DNA of 64,000 bases from Salipiger bermudensis (GTDB lineage: Bacteria; Pseudomonadota; Alphaproteobacteria; Rhodobacterales; Rhodobacteraceae). Position 1 is the first letter of the stretch; each line of letters starts with the position of its first letter. The notes beneath the pieces are model-generated. The model made no database searches. It saw only the letters and a program-made list of their open reading frames with translations, and was not told where the DNA came from. Made by a program: the position numbers and the translations under genes. The DNA lies in assembly GCF_019801965.1 (NCBI RefSeq), contig NZ_JAHVIA010000002.1, forward strand, positions 124,001 through 188,000, in the 5' to 3' direction. Shown one piece after another: positions 11,036 through 19,276 of this stretch.

Positions 11036-11054
11036 CATGCAAACGATTTGCATG
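11036..11054. promoter_or_regulatory. Perfect 19-bp palindrome, likely operator
   Basis: CATGCAAACGATTTGCATG is a perfect inverted repeat (8-bp arms, 3-base centre) immediately upstream of the AAAGGAGAGG ribosome binding site of the AhpD-like gene. Its position at or just after a start site predicted from the FNR box suggests a repressor operator, though an mRNA hairpin is possible. A smaller palindrome, TGCAT-GTG-ATGCA, occurs at 10959-10971. The rest of 10769-11066 shows no gene. Confidence 0.5.
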
Positions 11055-11066
11055 AAAGGAGAGGCC

Positions 11067-11408
11067 ATGAGCTTCAAGGACCAGATCGCCGCCAATGCCG
11101 GTCACATGCGCGAGCTGCGCAAGGCCATGCCCGAGACCTTCGCCGGCTTCATGGAGCTGCAGAAGGCGGCCACCGTCGACAACGCGCTGAGCAAGAAGCA
11201 GAAGGAATTCGTGGCGCTTGGCATCGCCGTGGCGATCCGCTGCGAGGGCTGCATCCTGTCGCATGTAAACGCGCTGGTGAAGGCCGGCGCGAGCCGCGAG
11301 GAGCTGGTCGACGTGCTGGGCATGTCGGTGCAGATGGCCGGCGGCCCGGGGCTCAGCTACGCCGCCAAGGCGCTGGCGATCTTCGACGAGCTGACCGCCG
11401 AAGGCTGA
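11067..11408 (+). CDS. AhpD-like/carboxymuconolactone decarboxylase-family protein
   Basis: A 113-residue all-helical CMD-domain protein. The RCEGCILSHV segment provides the CxxC plus histidine of AhpD-type peroxidase or disulfide reductase sites, which true 4-carboxymuconolactone decarboxylase (PcaC) lacks, so a redox role is favoured. The ATG at 11067 is chosen because AAAGGAGAGG lies directly before it; an ATG at 11025 would run through the palindrome and the ribosome binding site. Regulation by an FNR-type factor and a palindrome-binding protein is suggested by the upstream sites. Confidence 0.8.
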   Translation: MSFKDQIAANAGHMRELRKAMPETFAGFMELQKAATVDNALSKKQKEFVALGIAVAIRCEGCILSHVNALVKAGASREELVDVLGMSVQMAGGPGLSYAAKALAIFDELTAEG

Positions 11409-11500
11409 GCGGCAAAGTTTTTCCGGCGGGGCGCGGCGGAAACGTCGGCGCCCCGCGTTGTATTCGCGTAACCGAATGCATTACGGGAAAGGACAGCCAG

Positions 11501-12208
11501 ATGGCACGCTTCATCACAGCCACCGCCCTCGTCGCCTCCATGGCGCTTGCCGGAGCGGCAACCGCGCAGGAGCCGGGGGCACATTTCATCGAAAACTGGG
11601 ATCTCGACGGCGATGGCGTCGTGACGCAGGCCGAGGCGCGGACCCGTCGCGGCGACGTGTTCATGAGCTTCGACGCCGATGATAACGGCATGCTCGATGC
11701 CGAGGAATATGCCGTCTTCGACGAGGCCCGCGCCAATGACATGGCCGGGATGCCCGAAGGCGGGCAGGGGCTCATGCAGGGTGTCGCCGACGGCATGAAG
11801 CTCAGGGCCAATGACCGCAACGGCGATGGCCGGGTCAGCCGCGACGAGTTCGTCGGCGGTGCCAGGGCCTGGGTGCAGGGCATGGATCGCGACGGCGACG
11901 GACGTGTCTCGAAGGGCGATTTCGCGCAGGCGGGTCTGGGCCGTCAGTATCAGCAGCAACAGCAGATCCATCAGCAACTCCGCCAGCCGCAGGCGATGAT
12001 GGGCCAGGGGCAACAGAAGGGCCAACAGGCGCAGTCGCGCAACGGGGCCCGGCTGCAGGCTGGCTTGGGCTCGGGCATGCAGCGCGGCCAAGGCCAGGGC
12101 GCACGTCCGGGCAATGGCGCCGGCAACGGCATGGGCATGCGTCACGCGCAAGGCCACACCCCGGGCGTCTGCGCACAGGGCCAGCAATGTCCGCGCGCCG
12201 GGAACTGA
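11501..12208 (+). CDS. Secreted EF-hand protein with Gln/Gly-rich tail
   Basis: A 235-residue protein with a signal peptide (about residues 1-22, ending ATAQ). Four EF-hand loops are visible: DLDGDGVVTQAE, DADDNGMLDAEE, DRNGDGRVSRDE and DRDGDGRVSKGD. From about residue 145 the sequence becomes low-complexity, rich in Gln, Gly and Met, and it ends with two cysteines (VCAQGQQCPRA). Calcium binding in the periplasm or outside the cell is likely; its partner is unknown. GAAAGGA precedes the ATG. A shared terminator separates it from convergent pheT. Confidence 0.85.
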   Translation: MARFITATALVASMALAGAATAQEPGAHFIENWDLDGDGVVTQAEARTRRGDVFMSFDADDNGMLDAEEYAVFDEARANDMAGMPEGGQGLMQGVADGMKLRANDRNGDGRVSRDEFVGGARAWVQGMDRDGDGRVSKGDFAQAGLGRQYQQQQQIHQQLRQPQAMMGQGQQKGQQAQSRNGARLQAGLGSGMQRGQGQGARPGNGAGNGMGMRHAQGHTPGVCAQGQQCPRAGN

Positions 12209-12221
12209 GCGAACCCTGAAA

Positions 12222-12257
12222 TACAAAAGGCGCGGCCTGCAAGGCCGCGCCTTTCCT
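12222..12257. terminator. Bidirectional terminator between EF-hand gene and pheT
   Basis: A perfect 13-bp stem (AAAGGCGCGGCCT at 12226-12238, complement at 12242-12254) with a three-base loop. On the minus strand the stem is followed by TTTTGTATTT, a good terminator tail for pheT; the plus-strand tail is weaker. Confidence 0.8.
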
Positions 12258-12275
12258 GTCTCGAGCTGGGAGGTC

Positions 12276-14672
12276 TCAGCCGCGCAGCGTGCCGCCGGTG
12301 GCCTTGGTCACCTTCTCGACGATCTTGGCGCCGACCGCCTCGATGTCTTTTTCCTTCAGCGTCGCGTCGGAGGGCTGAAGCCGCACGGTGATCGCCAGCG
12401 ATTTCTTGCCCTCGCCGAGGCTGCCCCCGATGAACTCGTCGAACACCCGGACCTCCTCGATCAGCGCCTTGTCGGCGCCCGCCGCGGCATTGACCAGATC
12501 CAGCGCCGCCACGTCGGCATCGACCACGAAGGCAAAGTCGCGCTCGACCGCCTGCAGGTCGTTGAGTTTCAGCGCCGGACGGCCCGAGCCCTTGGAGCGC
12601 GGCAGCGGGATCTCGGCGGGGTAGAGCGTGAAGCCCACCGCCGGGCCCTTGACGCCAAGCTCGGCCAGCACCTTGGGGTGGATCTCGCCGAACACGCCCA
12701 GCACCTTCTTGGGGCCGAGGCAGAGCTTGCCGTGACGGCCCGGGTGCCACCAGGCCTCGGCGCCGCGCAGGATCTGCATCTTGGCCGGGGCACCGATGGC
12801 AGACAGCACCGCCTCGGCATCGGCCTTGGCGTCGAAGATATCGACGGGGCGCGAGGCGCCGTGCACGTCCTTCGGCCCGCTGCGGCCGACCAGCAGGCCG
12901 GTGATCTGGGTGTGCTGCTCTTCCGGCTCACCGCCGTGGAAGGCCGCGCCGACCTCGAACAGCGCCAGATCGGCAAAGCCGCGCGCCTGGTTGCGCGCCG
13001 CCGCCTGCAGCAGGCCCGGCAGCAGCTGCGGCCGCATGTGGCTCATCTCCGAGCTGATCGGGTTGGCCAGCATGGTGGCATCGTCGCCGCCGCCGAAGAG
13101 CTCCGCCGCCGCCTTATCGATGAAGCTGTAGGTGACGCACTCGTTGTAGCCGAGCTCGGCCACGGTGCGGCGTGCGATCTGCTCGCGCTTCTGCATCGGC
13201 GACAGGATCGGGGCAGGAACGCCGGCCTGCGGGCGCGGCATTGGCTGGCCCTTGAGCTTGGTGAGCGAGGCCACGCGGGCGACCTCCTCGACCAGATCCG
13301 CCTCGCCCATCACGTCAGGGCGCCAGCTCGGCACATGGGCCATGTCGCCCTCGAGCGTGAAGCCGAGCGCCTCGAGCGTGGCGCGCTGCTCCTCCGCCGG
13401 AATCTCCATGCCGACGAGGCTCACCACGCGGTCGGTGTCGAGCTTGTAGGCGCGGCTCACATCCGGGGTTTTCCCTGCGACCACCACCTCGGAGGCCTCG
13501 CCGCCGGCGATGTCGAGGATAAGCCTGGTCGCTGCCTCGATGCCGGTCTCTGCCGAGGACGGGTCGATGCCGCGCTCGAACCGGTAGCGGGCGTCGGAAT
13601 TGATCTTCAGTCCGCGCCCCGTATAGGCGGTGCGGATCGGGTCAAAGTAAGCCGCCTCGAGGAAGACGTTGACGGTCTCGTCGCTGACACCCGTGGGCTC
13701 TCCGCCCATCACGCCGCCAAGGCTCTCCGGCCCGCTGTCGGCGGAGATCAGGATCATCCCTGGCTCCATGGTGTAGGTCCGCTCGTCGAGCGCCTCGAGC
13801 GTCTCGCCGCCTTCCGCCGCGTGGACCCGCAGGTTGCCCTGCACCTTGTCGGCGTCGAACACGTGCAGCGGGCGGTTGCGGTCGAAGGTGAAGAAGTTGG
13901 TCACGTCGACGAGGAAGGAGATCGGGCGCAGGCCGATGGCCTTGAGCCGGTCCTGCAGCCATTGCGGCGAGGGGCCGTTCTTCACGCCCTTGATGACGCG
14001 GCCATAGAAGACCGGGCAGCCGTCCTTGGCGCTGTCCTCGATGGTCACCGAGATCGGGCATGGGAAGCTGCCCGCGACGGTCACCTGCTCAAGCGGCTTC
14101 AGCGAGCCGAGGCCGCGCGCCGCGAGGTCGCGGGCGATGCCCTCGACGCCAAGCGCGTCGGGGCGGTTGGGGGTGATGGCGATCTCGATCACCGGGTCGA
14201 CCTTGGCGGGATCGTTCTCGGCCAGCCAGTCGGTGAAGCGCTGTCCGACTTCGCCCGAGGCCAGCTCGATGATGCCGTCATGCTCTTCCGACAGCTCCAT
14301 CTCGCGCTCGGAGCACATCATGCCGTAGCTCTCGATGCCACGGATCTTGCCGACCTGGATGGTGGTGTCGATGCCGGGCACGTAGGTGCCGGGCTTGGCG
14401 ACGACCACGGTGATGCCCTCGCGCGCGTTGGGTGCGCCGCAGATGATCTGGCTCTCGCCCTCGTCGGTCATCACGGTGCAGACCCGGAGCTTGTCCGCGT
14501 CCGGGTGCTTCTCGGCCTTGAGCACCTTGCCGATGGTGAAGGCCTGCAGCCGCTCGGAGGGGTTCTCGACCCCTTCGACCTCGAGCCCGAGATCGGTCAG
14601 CGCCTCGGTGATCTCGTCGACCGAGGCTGTGGTGTCGAGGTGCTCTTTCAGCCAGGAAAGCGTGAATTTCAT
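12276..14672 (-). CDS. pheT: Phenylalanyl-tRNA synthetase beta subunit
   Basis: A 798-residue subunit of the (alpha-beta)2 synthetase that charges tRNA-Phe. Visible regions are the MKFTLSWLKEHL start, the EMAP/tRNA-binding-like domain (residues about 40-150, ending GIESYGMMCSERE), the B3/B4 editing region, B5, and the C-terminal FDX-ACB anticodon-binding domain (LQPSDATLKEKDIE). Its length agrees with E. coli PheT. The start at 14672 is set by homology; upstream in-frame codons run into the repeat region, and no strong ribosome binding site is seen. The alpha-subunit gene pheS is not adjacent. Confidence 0.95.
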   Translation of the reverse strand: MKFTLSWLKEHLDTTASVDEITEALTDLGLEVEGVENPSERLQAFTIGKVLKAEKHPDADKLRVCTVMTDEGESQIICGAPNAREGITVVVAKPGTYVPGIDTTIQVGKIRGIESYGMMCSEREMELSEEHDGIIELASGEVGQRFTDWLAENDPAKVDPVIEIAITPNRPDALGVEGIARDLAARGLGSLKPLEQVTVAGSFPCPISVTIEDSAKDGCPVFYGRVIKGVKNGPSPQWLQDRLKAIGLRPISFLVDVTNFFTFDRNRPLHVFDADKVQGNLRVHAAEGGETLEALDERTYTMEPGMILISADSGPESLGGVMGGEPTGVSDETVNVFLEAAYFDPIRTAYTGRGLKINSDARYRFERGIDPSSAETGIEAATRLILDIAGGEASEVVVAGKTPDVSRAYKLDTDRVVSLVGMEIPAEEQRATLEALGFTLEGDMAHVPSWRPDVMGEADLVEEVARVASLTKLKGQPMPRPQAGVPAPILSPMQKREQIARRTVAELGYNECVTYSFIDKAAAELFGGGDDATMLANPISSEMSHMRPQLLPGLLQAAARNQARGFADLALFEVGAAFHGGEPEEQHTQITGLLVGRSGPKDVHGASRPVDIFDAKADAEAVLSAIGAPAKMQILRGAEAWWHPGRHGKLCLGPKKVLGVFGEIHPKVLAELGVKGPAVGFTLYPAEIPLPRSKGSGRPALKLNDLQAVERDFAFVVDADVAALDLVNAAAGADKALIEEVRVFDEFIGGSLGEGKKSLAITVRLQPSDATLKEKDIEAVGAKIVEKVTKATGGTLRG

Positions 14673-14833
14673 CGCGAAGCCGCCCGTGTTGGTGTCACGT
14701 ATCGCGCCGCTCTTAGCGGATCGCCGCGCAGGGGGAAAGGGGCCGGCGCCCAATGCGCCCCCGCGCTGCCCCTCCAATCTCCCTCACCCGGCCGCCCGCG
14801 CTCCAACGCCGGGCCCTCCGCGCATCGCCCTCA

Positions 14834-14902
14834 TCTTCACTTCGACAAAAATACTCCCGCCGGAGGCATCCCGCCCGCTCCGCTGCAGACCAGGGCCGGG
14901 CC
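14834..14902 (-). repeat. Intergenic repeat, arm-alpha copy 1
   Basis: Contains AAAAATACTCCCGCCGGAGG preceded by TCTTCACTTCGAC and followed by a block ending CTGCAGACCAGGGCCGGG. On the minus strand the core reads CCTCCGGCGGGAGTATTTTT, the form seen at 44771 and 62251. It is duplicated almost exactly about 131 bases downstream. Confidence 0.75.
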
Positions 14903-14964
14903 AGAGCGCCGCAACTGTCTCCCCCCCCAGCACCGCAACGAGGCAGGTCTCATTCCGCCCACCC

Positions 14965-15031
14965 TCTTTTCTTCGTCAAAAATACTCCCGCCGGAGGCGT
15001 CCCGCCCTCTCCGCTGCAGACCAGGGCCGGG
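14965..15031 (-). repeat. Intergenic repeat, arm-alpha copy 2
   Basis: Second copy of the unit at 14834, sharing the AAAAATACTCCCGCCGGAGG core and the CTGCAGACCAGGGCCGGG 3' block. The two copies differ at a handful of positions and lie in direct orientation, so the pair looks like a partial tandem duplication with a period of about 131 bp, close to the 130-bp array at 52.3 kb. Confidence 0.75.
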
Positions 15032-15044
15032 ACGAAGCACTCCG

Positions 15045-15920
15045 TCAGCGCGGCTCGAAATAATCGAGCGGGATCTTCAGGTAGCGCCGGCCATCGCCTT
15101 CCGGTTCCGGCTTGCGCCCGCCGCGGATGTTGATCTGCAGCGCCGCGAGCATGAGCTTGGGCAGCGGCAGGGTGGCGTCGCGCTTGTCGCGCACGGCGCG
15201 GTACTCCTGTTCCGAGGGTGCGTCCTTGAGGTGGATGTTCGACGCCTTGTGCTCGGCCACGGTGGCGCAGCAGGCGGCGTCGCGGCCCTCGGGAGCGTAA
15301 TCGTGGCCGACATAGAGCCGGGTGTCGTCGGGCAGCGACAGGATCTTCTGGATGGTCTCGTAGAGATCCGCCGAGGAGCCGCCGGGGAAATCGGCGCGCG
15401 AGGTGCCGCTGTCGGGCATCATGAAGGTGTCGTGCACGAAGGCCGCGTCGCCGGCGACATAGGTGATCGAGGCCAGCGTATGGCCCGGTGAGAAGATCAC
15501 CCGGACGGGAATCTCGCCGACCATGAACTCCTCGCCATCGGCGAAGAGCCGGTCCCACTGGCTGCCGTCGGTGGGAAAATCGGCGCCAAGGTTGTAGATC
15601 CTCTGCCAGAGCGTCTGTACACCGGTGACCTTCTCGCCGATGGCGGTGGGCGCGCCGAGCTTTTCCTTCAGCCAGGGGCCGGCCGAGAAGTGGTCGGCAT
15701 GGGGGTGGGTGTCGAGGATCCAGACGATCTCGATGCCGGTCTCCTCGATATAGGCGAGGATCTTTTCGGCGTTCTCGGTCCCGGTGGCGGCGGCCTGCGG
15801 ATCGTAATCCCAGACCGGATCGACGATCGCCCCCTTCATGGTGGCGGGATCGTGGAAGACGTATTGCCAGCTTCCGGTGGCTTCGTCCCAGAAGCTCTTC
15901 ACGGTGGGGCTATGGGTCAT
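15045..15920 (-). CDS. MBL-fold hydrolase, ETHE1/Blh-like persulfide dioxygenase candidate
   Basis: A 291-residue metallo-beta-lactamase-fold protein. THPHADH is the HxHxDH metal motif near residue 74; later ligands are in SPGHT, FVHDTF and YVGHD. The order and spacing resemble ETHE1 and the bacterial Blh proteins, mononuclear iron persulfide dioxygenases acting in sulfide detoxification. That activity is inferred; a different thiol-ester substrate remains possible. An ArsR-like palindrome lies 51-76 bases upstream of the start, and a SqrR/BigR-type sensor is encoded at 49263, consistent with persulfide-responsive control. Confidence 0.7.
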   Translation of the reverse strand: MTHSPTVKSFWDEATGSWQYVFHDPATMKGAIVDPVWDYDPQAAATGTENAEKILAYIEETGIEIVWILDTHPHADHFSAGPWLKEKLGAPTAIGEKVTGVQTLWQRIYNLGADFPTDGSQWDRLFADGEEFMVGEIPVRVIFSPGHTLASITYVAGDAAFVHDTFMMPDSGTSRADFPGGSSADLYETIQKILSLPDDTRLYVGHDYAPEGRDAACCATVAEHKASNIHLKDAPSEQEYRAVRDKRDATLPLPKLMLAALQINIRGGRKPEPEGDGRRYLKIPLDYFEPR

Positions 15921-15970
15921 CTCGGTCCTTTCCGTCCTGTCGTGCGGTCAGCGCGAGCTTTCGCGCTTCG

Positions 15971-15996
15971 ATTACATTTGTTTTGCTGAATGTGAT
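15971..15996. promoter_or_regulatory. Imperfect palindrome in the MBL promoter, possible persulfide-sensor operator
   Basis: ATTACATT-N10-AATGTGAT is an imperfect inverted repeat with 7 of 8 paired positions. It contains ATTT-N8-GAAT, one base from the ATTC-N8-GAAT pattern I recall for SqrR-type repressors. On the minus strand it overlaps TGTAAT, a good -10 hexamer, so a bound protein would block the promoter of the MBL gene. Confidence 0.45.
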
Positions 15997-16052
15997 ATGG
16001 GGCCATCCTCCGGCCTGTCCAGAGGGCGGACGAAGACTCTTTGAAGCGCAAC

Positions 16053-16084
16053 GAAAAACGCGCCGCCCGGGGAGGGCGGCGCGT
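16053..16084 (-). terminator. Rho-independent terminator of the RND operon
   Basis: A perfect 11-bp stem (ACGCGCCGCCC at 16058-16068, complement at 16074-16084) is followed on the minus strand by TTTTT. It lies 30 bases beyond the stop codon of the RND pump gene. Confidence 0.85.
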
Positions 16085-16113
16085 CTCTTGATCAGGCTAT
16101 AGGGGCGTGGGTG

Positions 16114-19100
16114 TCAGGCCGTCTCGGCCTTCTGGCGCGCCAGCTCCTTGGCTTTCTTGCGGCCGAAGATGCGCTGCACCACGACGAAGAACAGCGGCAC
16201 GAAGATCACCCCCAGCACGGTGCCGGTGATGGTCCCGCCGAGCACCGCCGAGCCGACCGCGGTGCGGCCGCCGGCGCCGGCGCCGGAAGACAGCACCAGC
16301 GGCACCACGCCCAGCGAGAAGGCCAGCGAGGTCATGATGATCGGGCGGAAGCGCTGCTTCGCCGCCTCGGCCACCGCCGCCAGGAGTTCCTCGCCGGCCT
16401 CGTAGCGTTCGCGGGCGAACTCGACGATGAGGATGGCGTTCTTGCCGGTGAGGCCGATGACCGTCAGCAGGCCGACCTGGAAGAACACGCCGTTCTCGAA
16501 GCCGAACCAGTAGGCCGCGCCCATGGTGCCCAGAACGCCGATCGGCATCGCCAACATCACCGAGAACGGGATCGTCCAGCTCTCGTAGAGCGCTGCGAGG
16601 CAGAGGAAGATCGCCGCCAGCGACAGGGCGTAGAGCAGCGGTGCCTGGCCACCGGAGTCCCGCTCTTCCAGTGACAGGCCGGTCCAGGCGATGGCATAGC
16701 CCGGTGGCAGCTGCGACACGAGGCGCTCCATCTCGGCCATCGCCTCGCCCGAGGTCACGCCGGCGGCCGGCTCGCCCTGGATCTGCATCGAGGGGATGCC
16801 GTTGTAGCGGCTCAGGCCCTGCGGGCCGTAGGCCCAGTCCTCGGAGGTGAAGTTGGCGAAGGGCACGAGATCGCCATTGGCGTTGCGCACCCGCCATTTC
16901 TGCAGGTCCGACGGCGTGGCGCGGCTGTCGGCATCGCCCTGCACGTAGACCCGCTTGATGCGGCCGTTGTCGTTGAAGTCGTTCACATACTGGCCGGCCC
17001 AGGCGATCGACAGGATGTTGCCGACATCGGTGGGCGAGACCCCCACGGCACCGGCGGCGCGCCAGTCGATGTCGAGGTTGAACTGCGCCGCGTCCTCGAG
17101 ACCCGAGGGGCGGACGGAGCCGATCAGCTCGCTTTGCGAGGCCATGCCCAGCAGCTGGTTGCGCGCGTTGAGAAGCTGTTCATGGGTCTGGCCGGCCTGC
17201 GCCTGCAGGTAGAAATCGAAGCCCGAGACGTTGCCGAGCTCGATCACCGAGGGCGGCACGATCGGGAAGACCTGCGCGTCCTGGATGCCCATGAAGGCGG
17301 GGAAGGCGCGGCCCGCGACCGCCTGCACGCTCTGGCTCGGGTCCGGGCGTTCCTCCCAATCCTTCAGTCGCACGAAGGCGAGGCCCATGTTCTGGCCCTG
17401 ACCGGCGAAGGAGAAGCCGACCACGCCGAACACCGACTCGACCGTGTCCGCCTCGTTTTCGCGGAAATGCGTCTCGACCTGTTCGATCACGTCGAGCGTG
17501 CGCTCGGCAGTGGCCCCGGTCGGACCCTGCACCAGCACCATCAGGATGCCCTGGTCCTCGTCGGGCAGGAAGCCGGTTGGGGTGTTGTTGAACAGGTAGA
17601 CCATGCCGCCAGCAAGGGCGAGATAGACAAGCATGATGCGCAGCGGGCGCTTGATCAGGTAGCTCACGGTGCCGCGGTAGCCGTCGGCGGTCTTGTCGAA
17701 GCCCTTGTTGAACCAGCCGAAGGGCCCGCGCTTGGTGTGCTGCACGTCCTTCGACTTGAGCAGCGTGGCGCAGAGTGCCGGGGTCAGGGTCAGCGCCACC
17801 AGCACCGACAGCGCCATGGCCGAGACGATGGTGATCGAGAACTGCCGGTAGATCACGCCGGTCGAGCCCGGGAAGAAGGCCATCGGCACGAACACCGCCG
17901 AGAGCACCAGCGCGATGCCGATCAGGGCGCCGGTGATCTGGCCCATCGACTTGCGCGTCGCCTCGCGCGGGGAGAGCCCCTCTTCCTCCATGATGCGTTC
18001 GACGTTCTCCACCACCACGATGGCGTCGTCGACCAGCAGGCCGATGGCCAGCACCATGGCGAGCATGGTCAGGGTGTTGATGGTGAAGCCCGCCACCGCA
18101 AGGATGCCGAAGGTTCCGAGGATGACGACCGGGACGGCAAGCGTCGGGATCAGCGTCGCCCGCAGGTTCTGCAGGAACAGCAGCATCACGAAGAACACCA
18201 GCACGATGGCTTCGATCAGGGTCTTCTGCACCTCGTGGATCGAGATCTCGATGAACGGGGTGGTGTCGTAGGGAATGACGTAGCCCACGCCCTCGGGGAA
18301 GAACTCGGAATACTCCTCGATCCGCTGCTTCACCCGCTCGGACGTGTCGAGCGCGTTGGCGCCGGAGGCGAGCTGCAGCGCCATGCCTGAGGAGGGTTGG
18401 CCGTTGTAGCGCGCGATGGTGGAGTAGTTTTCCGCCCCGATCTCGACCTCGGCCACGTCCTGCAGCAGCACGAGGCCGCCATTGGTCTCGGTGCGCAGCA
18501 CGATGTTGCGGAAGTCCTCCGGGGTGGAGAGCAGCGACTGCGCGGTGATGGTGGCGTTGAGCTGCTGGCCTTCGGGGGCGGGCAGGGTGCCGAAGGAGCC
18601 GGCGGAGATCTGGGCGTTCTGCGCCGAGACCGCGCTGACCACGTCCGATGGCGTCATCTCGAAGGCGGCGAGCTTAGAGGGATCTAGCCAGATCCGCATG
18701 GCGTATTGCGCGCCGAAGACCTGCGCCCCGCCGACGCCCTCGATGCGGGCGAACTCATCGACGAGGTTGGAGTTGAGGTAGTCCGATAGGTCGGCCTGCT
18801 CGAGCCTGCCATCCTCGGAGATCAGGCCGATCACCATGAAGAAGGACGACGAGGCCTTCTCGACGGTAACGCCCTGCCGCTGCACCGTCTCGGGCAGAAG
18901 CGCGGTGGCCTGGCTGAGCTTGTTCTGCACCTGGACCTGCGCCACGTCGGGATCGGTGCCCGACTCGAAGGTCAGGGTGATCGAGGCGGTGCCGGCGGAG
19001 GTCGAGGAGGACGACATATAGCGCATGCCGTCGAGCCCGGTCATCTGCTGTTCGATGATCTGGGTGACGGTATTGGCCACGGTCTGCGCCGAGGCGCCGG

Positions 19101-19248
19101 GATATTGCGCGCTCACCCGCACAGAGGGGGGTGCGATCTGGGGATACTGCGCGATGGGCAGGGTGAGCAGCGACAGCACGCCGATGCCCATGATGAGGAT
19201 CGAGATCACCCATGCAAAGACCGGACGGTCGATGAAGAAACGGGCCAT
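16114..19248 (-). CDS. RND multidrug efflux inner-membrane transporter (HAE1 family)
   Basis: A 1044-residue AcrB/MexB-type proton antiporter. The N-terminus MARFFIDRPVFAWVISI, two large periplasmic loops, twelve hydrophobic helices and GLLVDDAIVVVENVER (the paired aspartates of the proton relay in TM4) are typical of hydrophobe/amphiphile efflux pumps. It works as a trimer with the periplasmic adaptor encoded just upstream and an outer-membrane channel that is not in the window, presumably an unlinked TolC. The gene follows the adaptor by 28 bases and ends at a terminator. Confidence 0.93.
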   Translation of the reverse strand: MARFFIDRPVFAWVISILIMGIGVLSLLTLPIAQYPQIAPPSVRVSAQYPGASAQTVANTVTQIIEQQMTGLDGMRYMSSSSTSAGTASITLTFESGTDPDVAQVQVQNKLSQATALLPETVQRQGVTVEKASSSFFMVIGLISEDGRLEQADLSDYLNSNLVDEFARIEGVGGAQVFGAQYAMRIWLDPSKLAAFEMTPSDVVSAVSAQNAQISAGSFGTLPAPEGQQLNATITAQSLLSTPEDFRNIVLRTETNGGLVLLQDVAEVEIGAENYSTIARYNGQPSSGMALQLASGANALDTSERVKQRIEEYSEFFPEGVGYVIPYDTTPFIEISIHEVQKTLIEAIVLVFFVMLLFLQNLRATLIPTLAVPVVILGTFGILAVAGFTINTLTMLAMVLAIGLLVDDAIVVVENVERIMEEEGLSPREATRKSMGQITGALIGIALVLSAVFVPMAFFPGSTGVIYRQFSITIVSAMALSVLVALTLTPALCATLLKSKDVQHTKRGPFGWFNKGFDKTADGYRGTVSYLIKRPLRIMLVYLALAGGMVYLFNNTPTGFLPDEDQGILMVLVQGPTGATAERTLDVIEQVETHFRENEADTVESVFGVVGFSFAGQGQNMGLAFVRLKDWEERPDPSQSVQAVAGRAFPAFMGIQDAQVFPIVPPSVIELGNVSGFDFYLQAQAGQTHEQLLNARNQLLGMASQSELIGSVRPSGLEDAAQFNLDIDWRAAGAVGVSPTDVGNILSIAWAGQYVNDFNDNGRIKRVYVQGDADSRATPSDLQKWRVRNANGDLVPFANFTSEDWAYGPQGLSRYNGIPSMQIQGEPAAGVTSGEAMAEMERLVSQLPPGYAIAWTGLSLEERDSGGQAPLLYALSLAAIFLCLAALYESWTIPFSVMLAMPIGVLGTMGAAYWFGFENGVFFQVGLLTVIGLTGKNAILIVEFARERYEAGEELLAAVAEAAKQRFRPIIMTSLAFSLGVVPLVLSSGAGAGGRTAVGSAVLGGTITGTVLGVIFVPLFFVVVQRIFGRKKAKELARQKAETA

Positions 19249-19276
19249 AAGGGACTCCTGGCGCTCGCGGCGCGGC

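Larger units (their letters stand above)
14673..15044. other. Non-coding region with two direct repeats
   Basis: This 372-bp gap upstream of pheT and downstream of the MBL gene contains two copies of an intergenic repeat (next entries) and no recognisable gene. The pheT promoter must lie here, but no convincing -35/-10 pair was found. Confidence 0.6.

Noticed and set aside
12114..15491. 1125-codon open frame on the plus strand
   Set aside because: It is antisense to pheT and the MBL gene and also runs through the repeats; its sequence is Ala/Gly/Arg/His-rich shadow coding.
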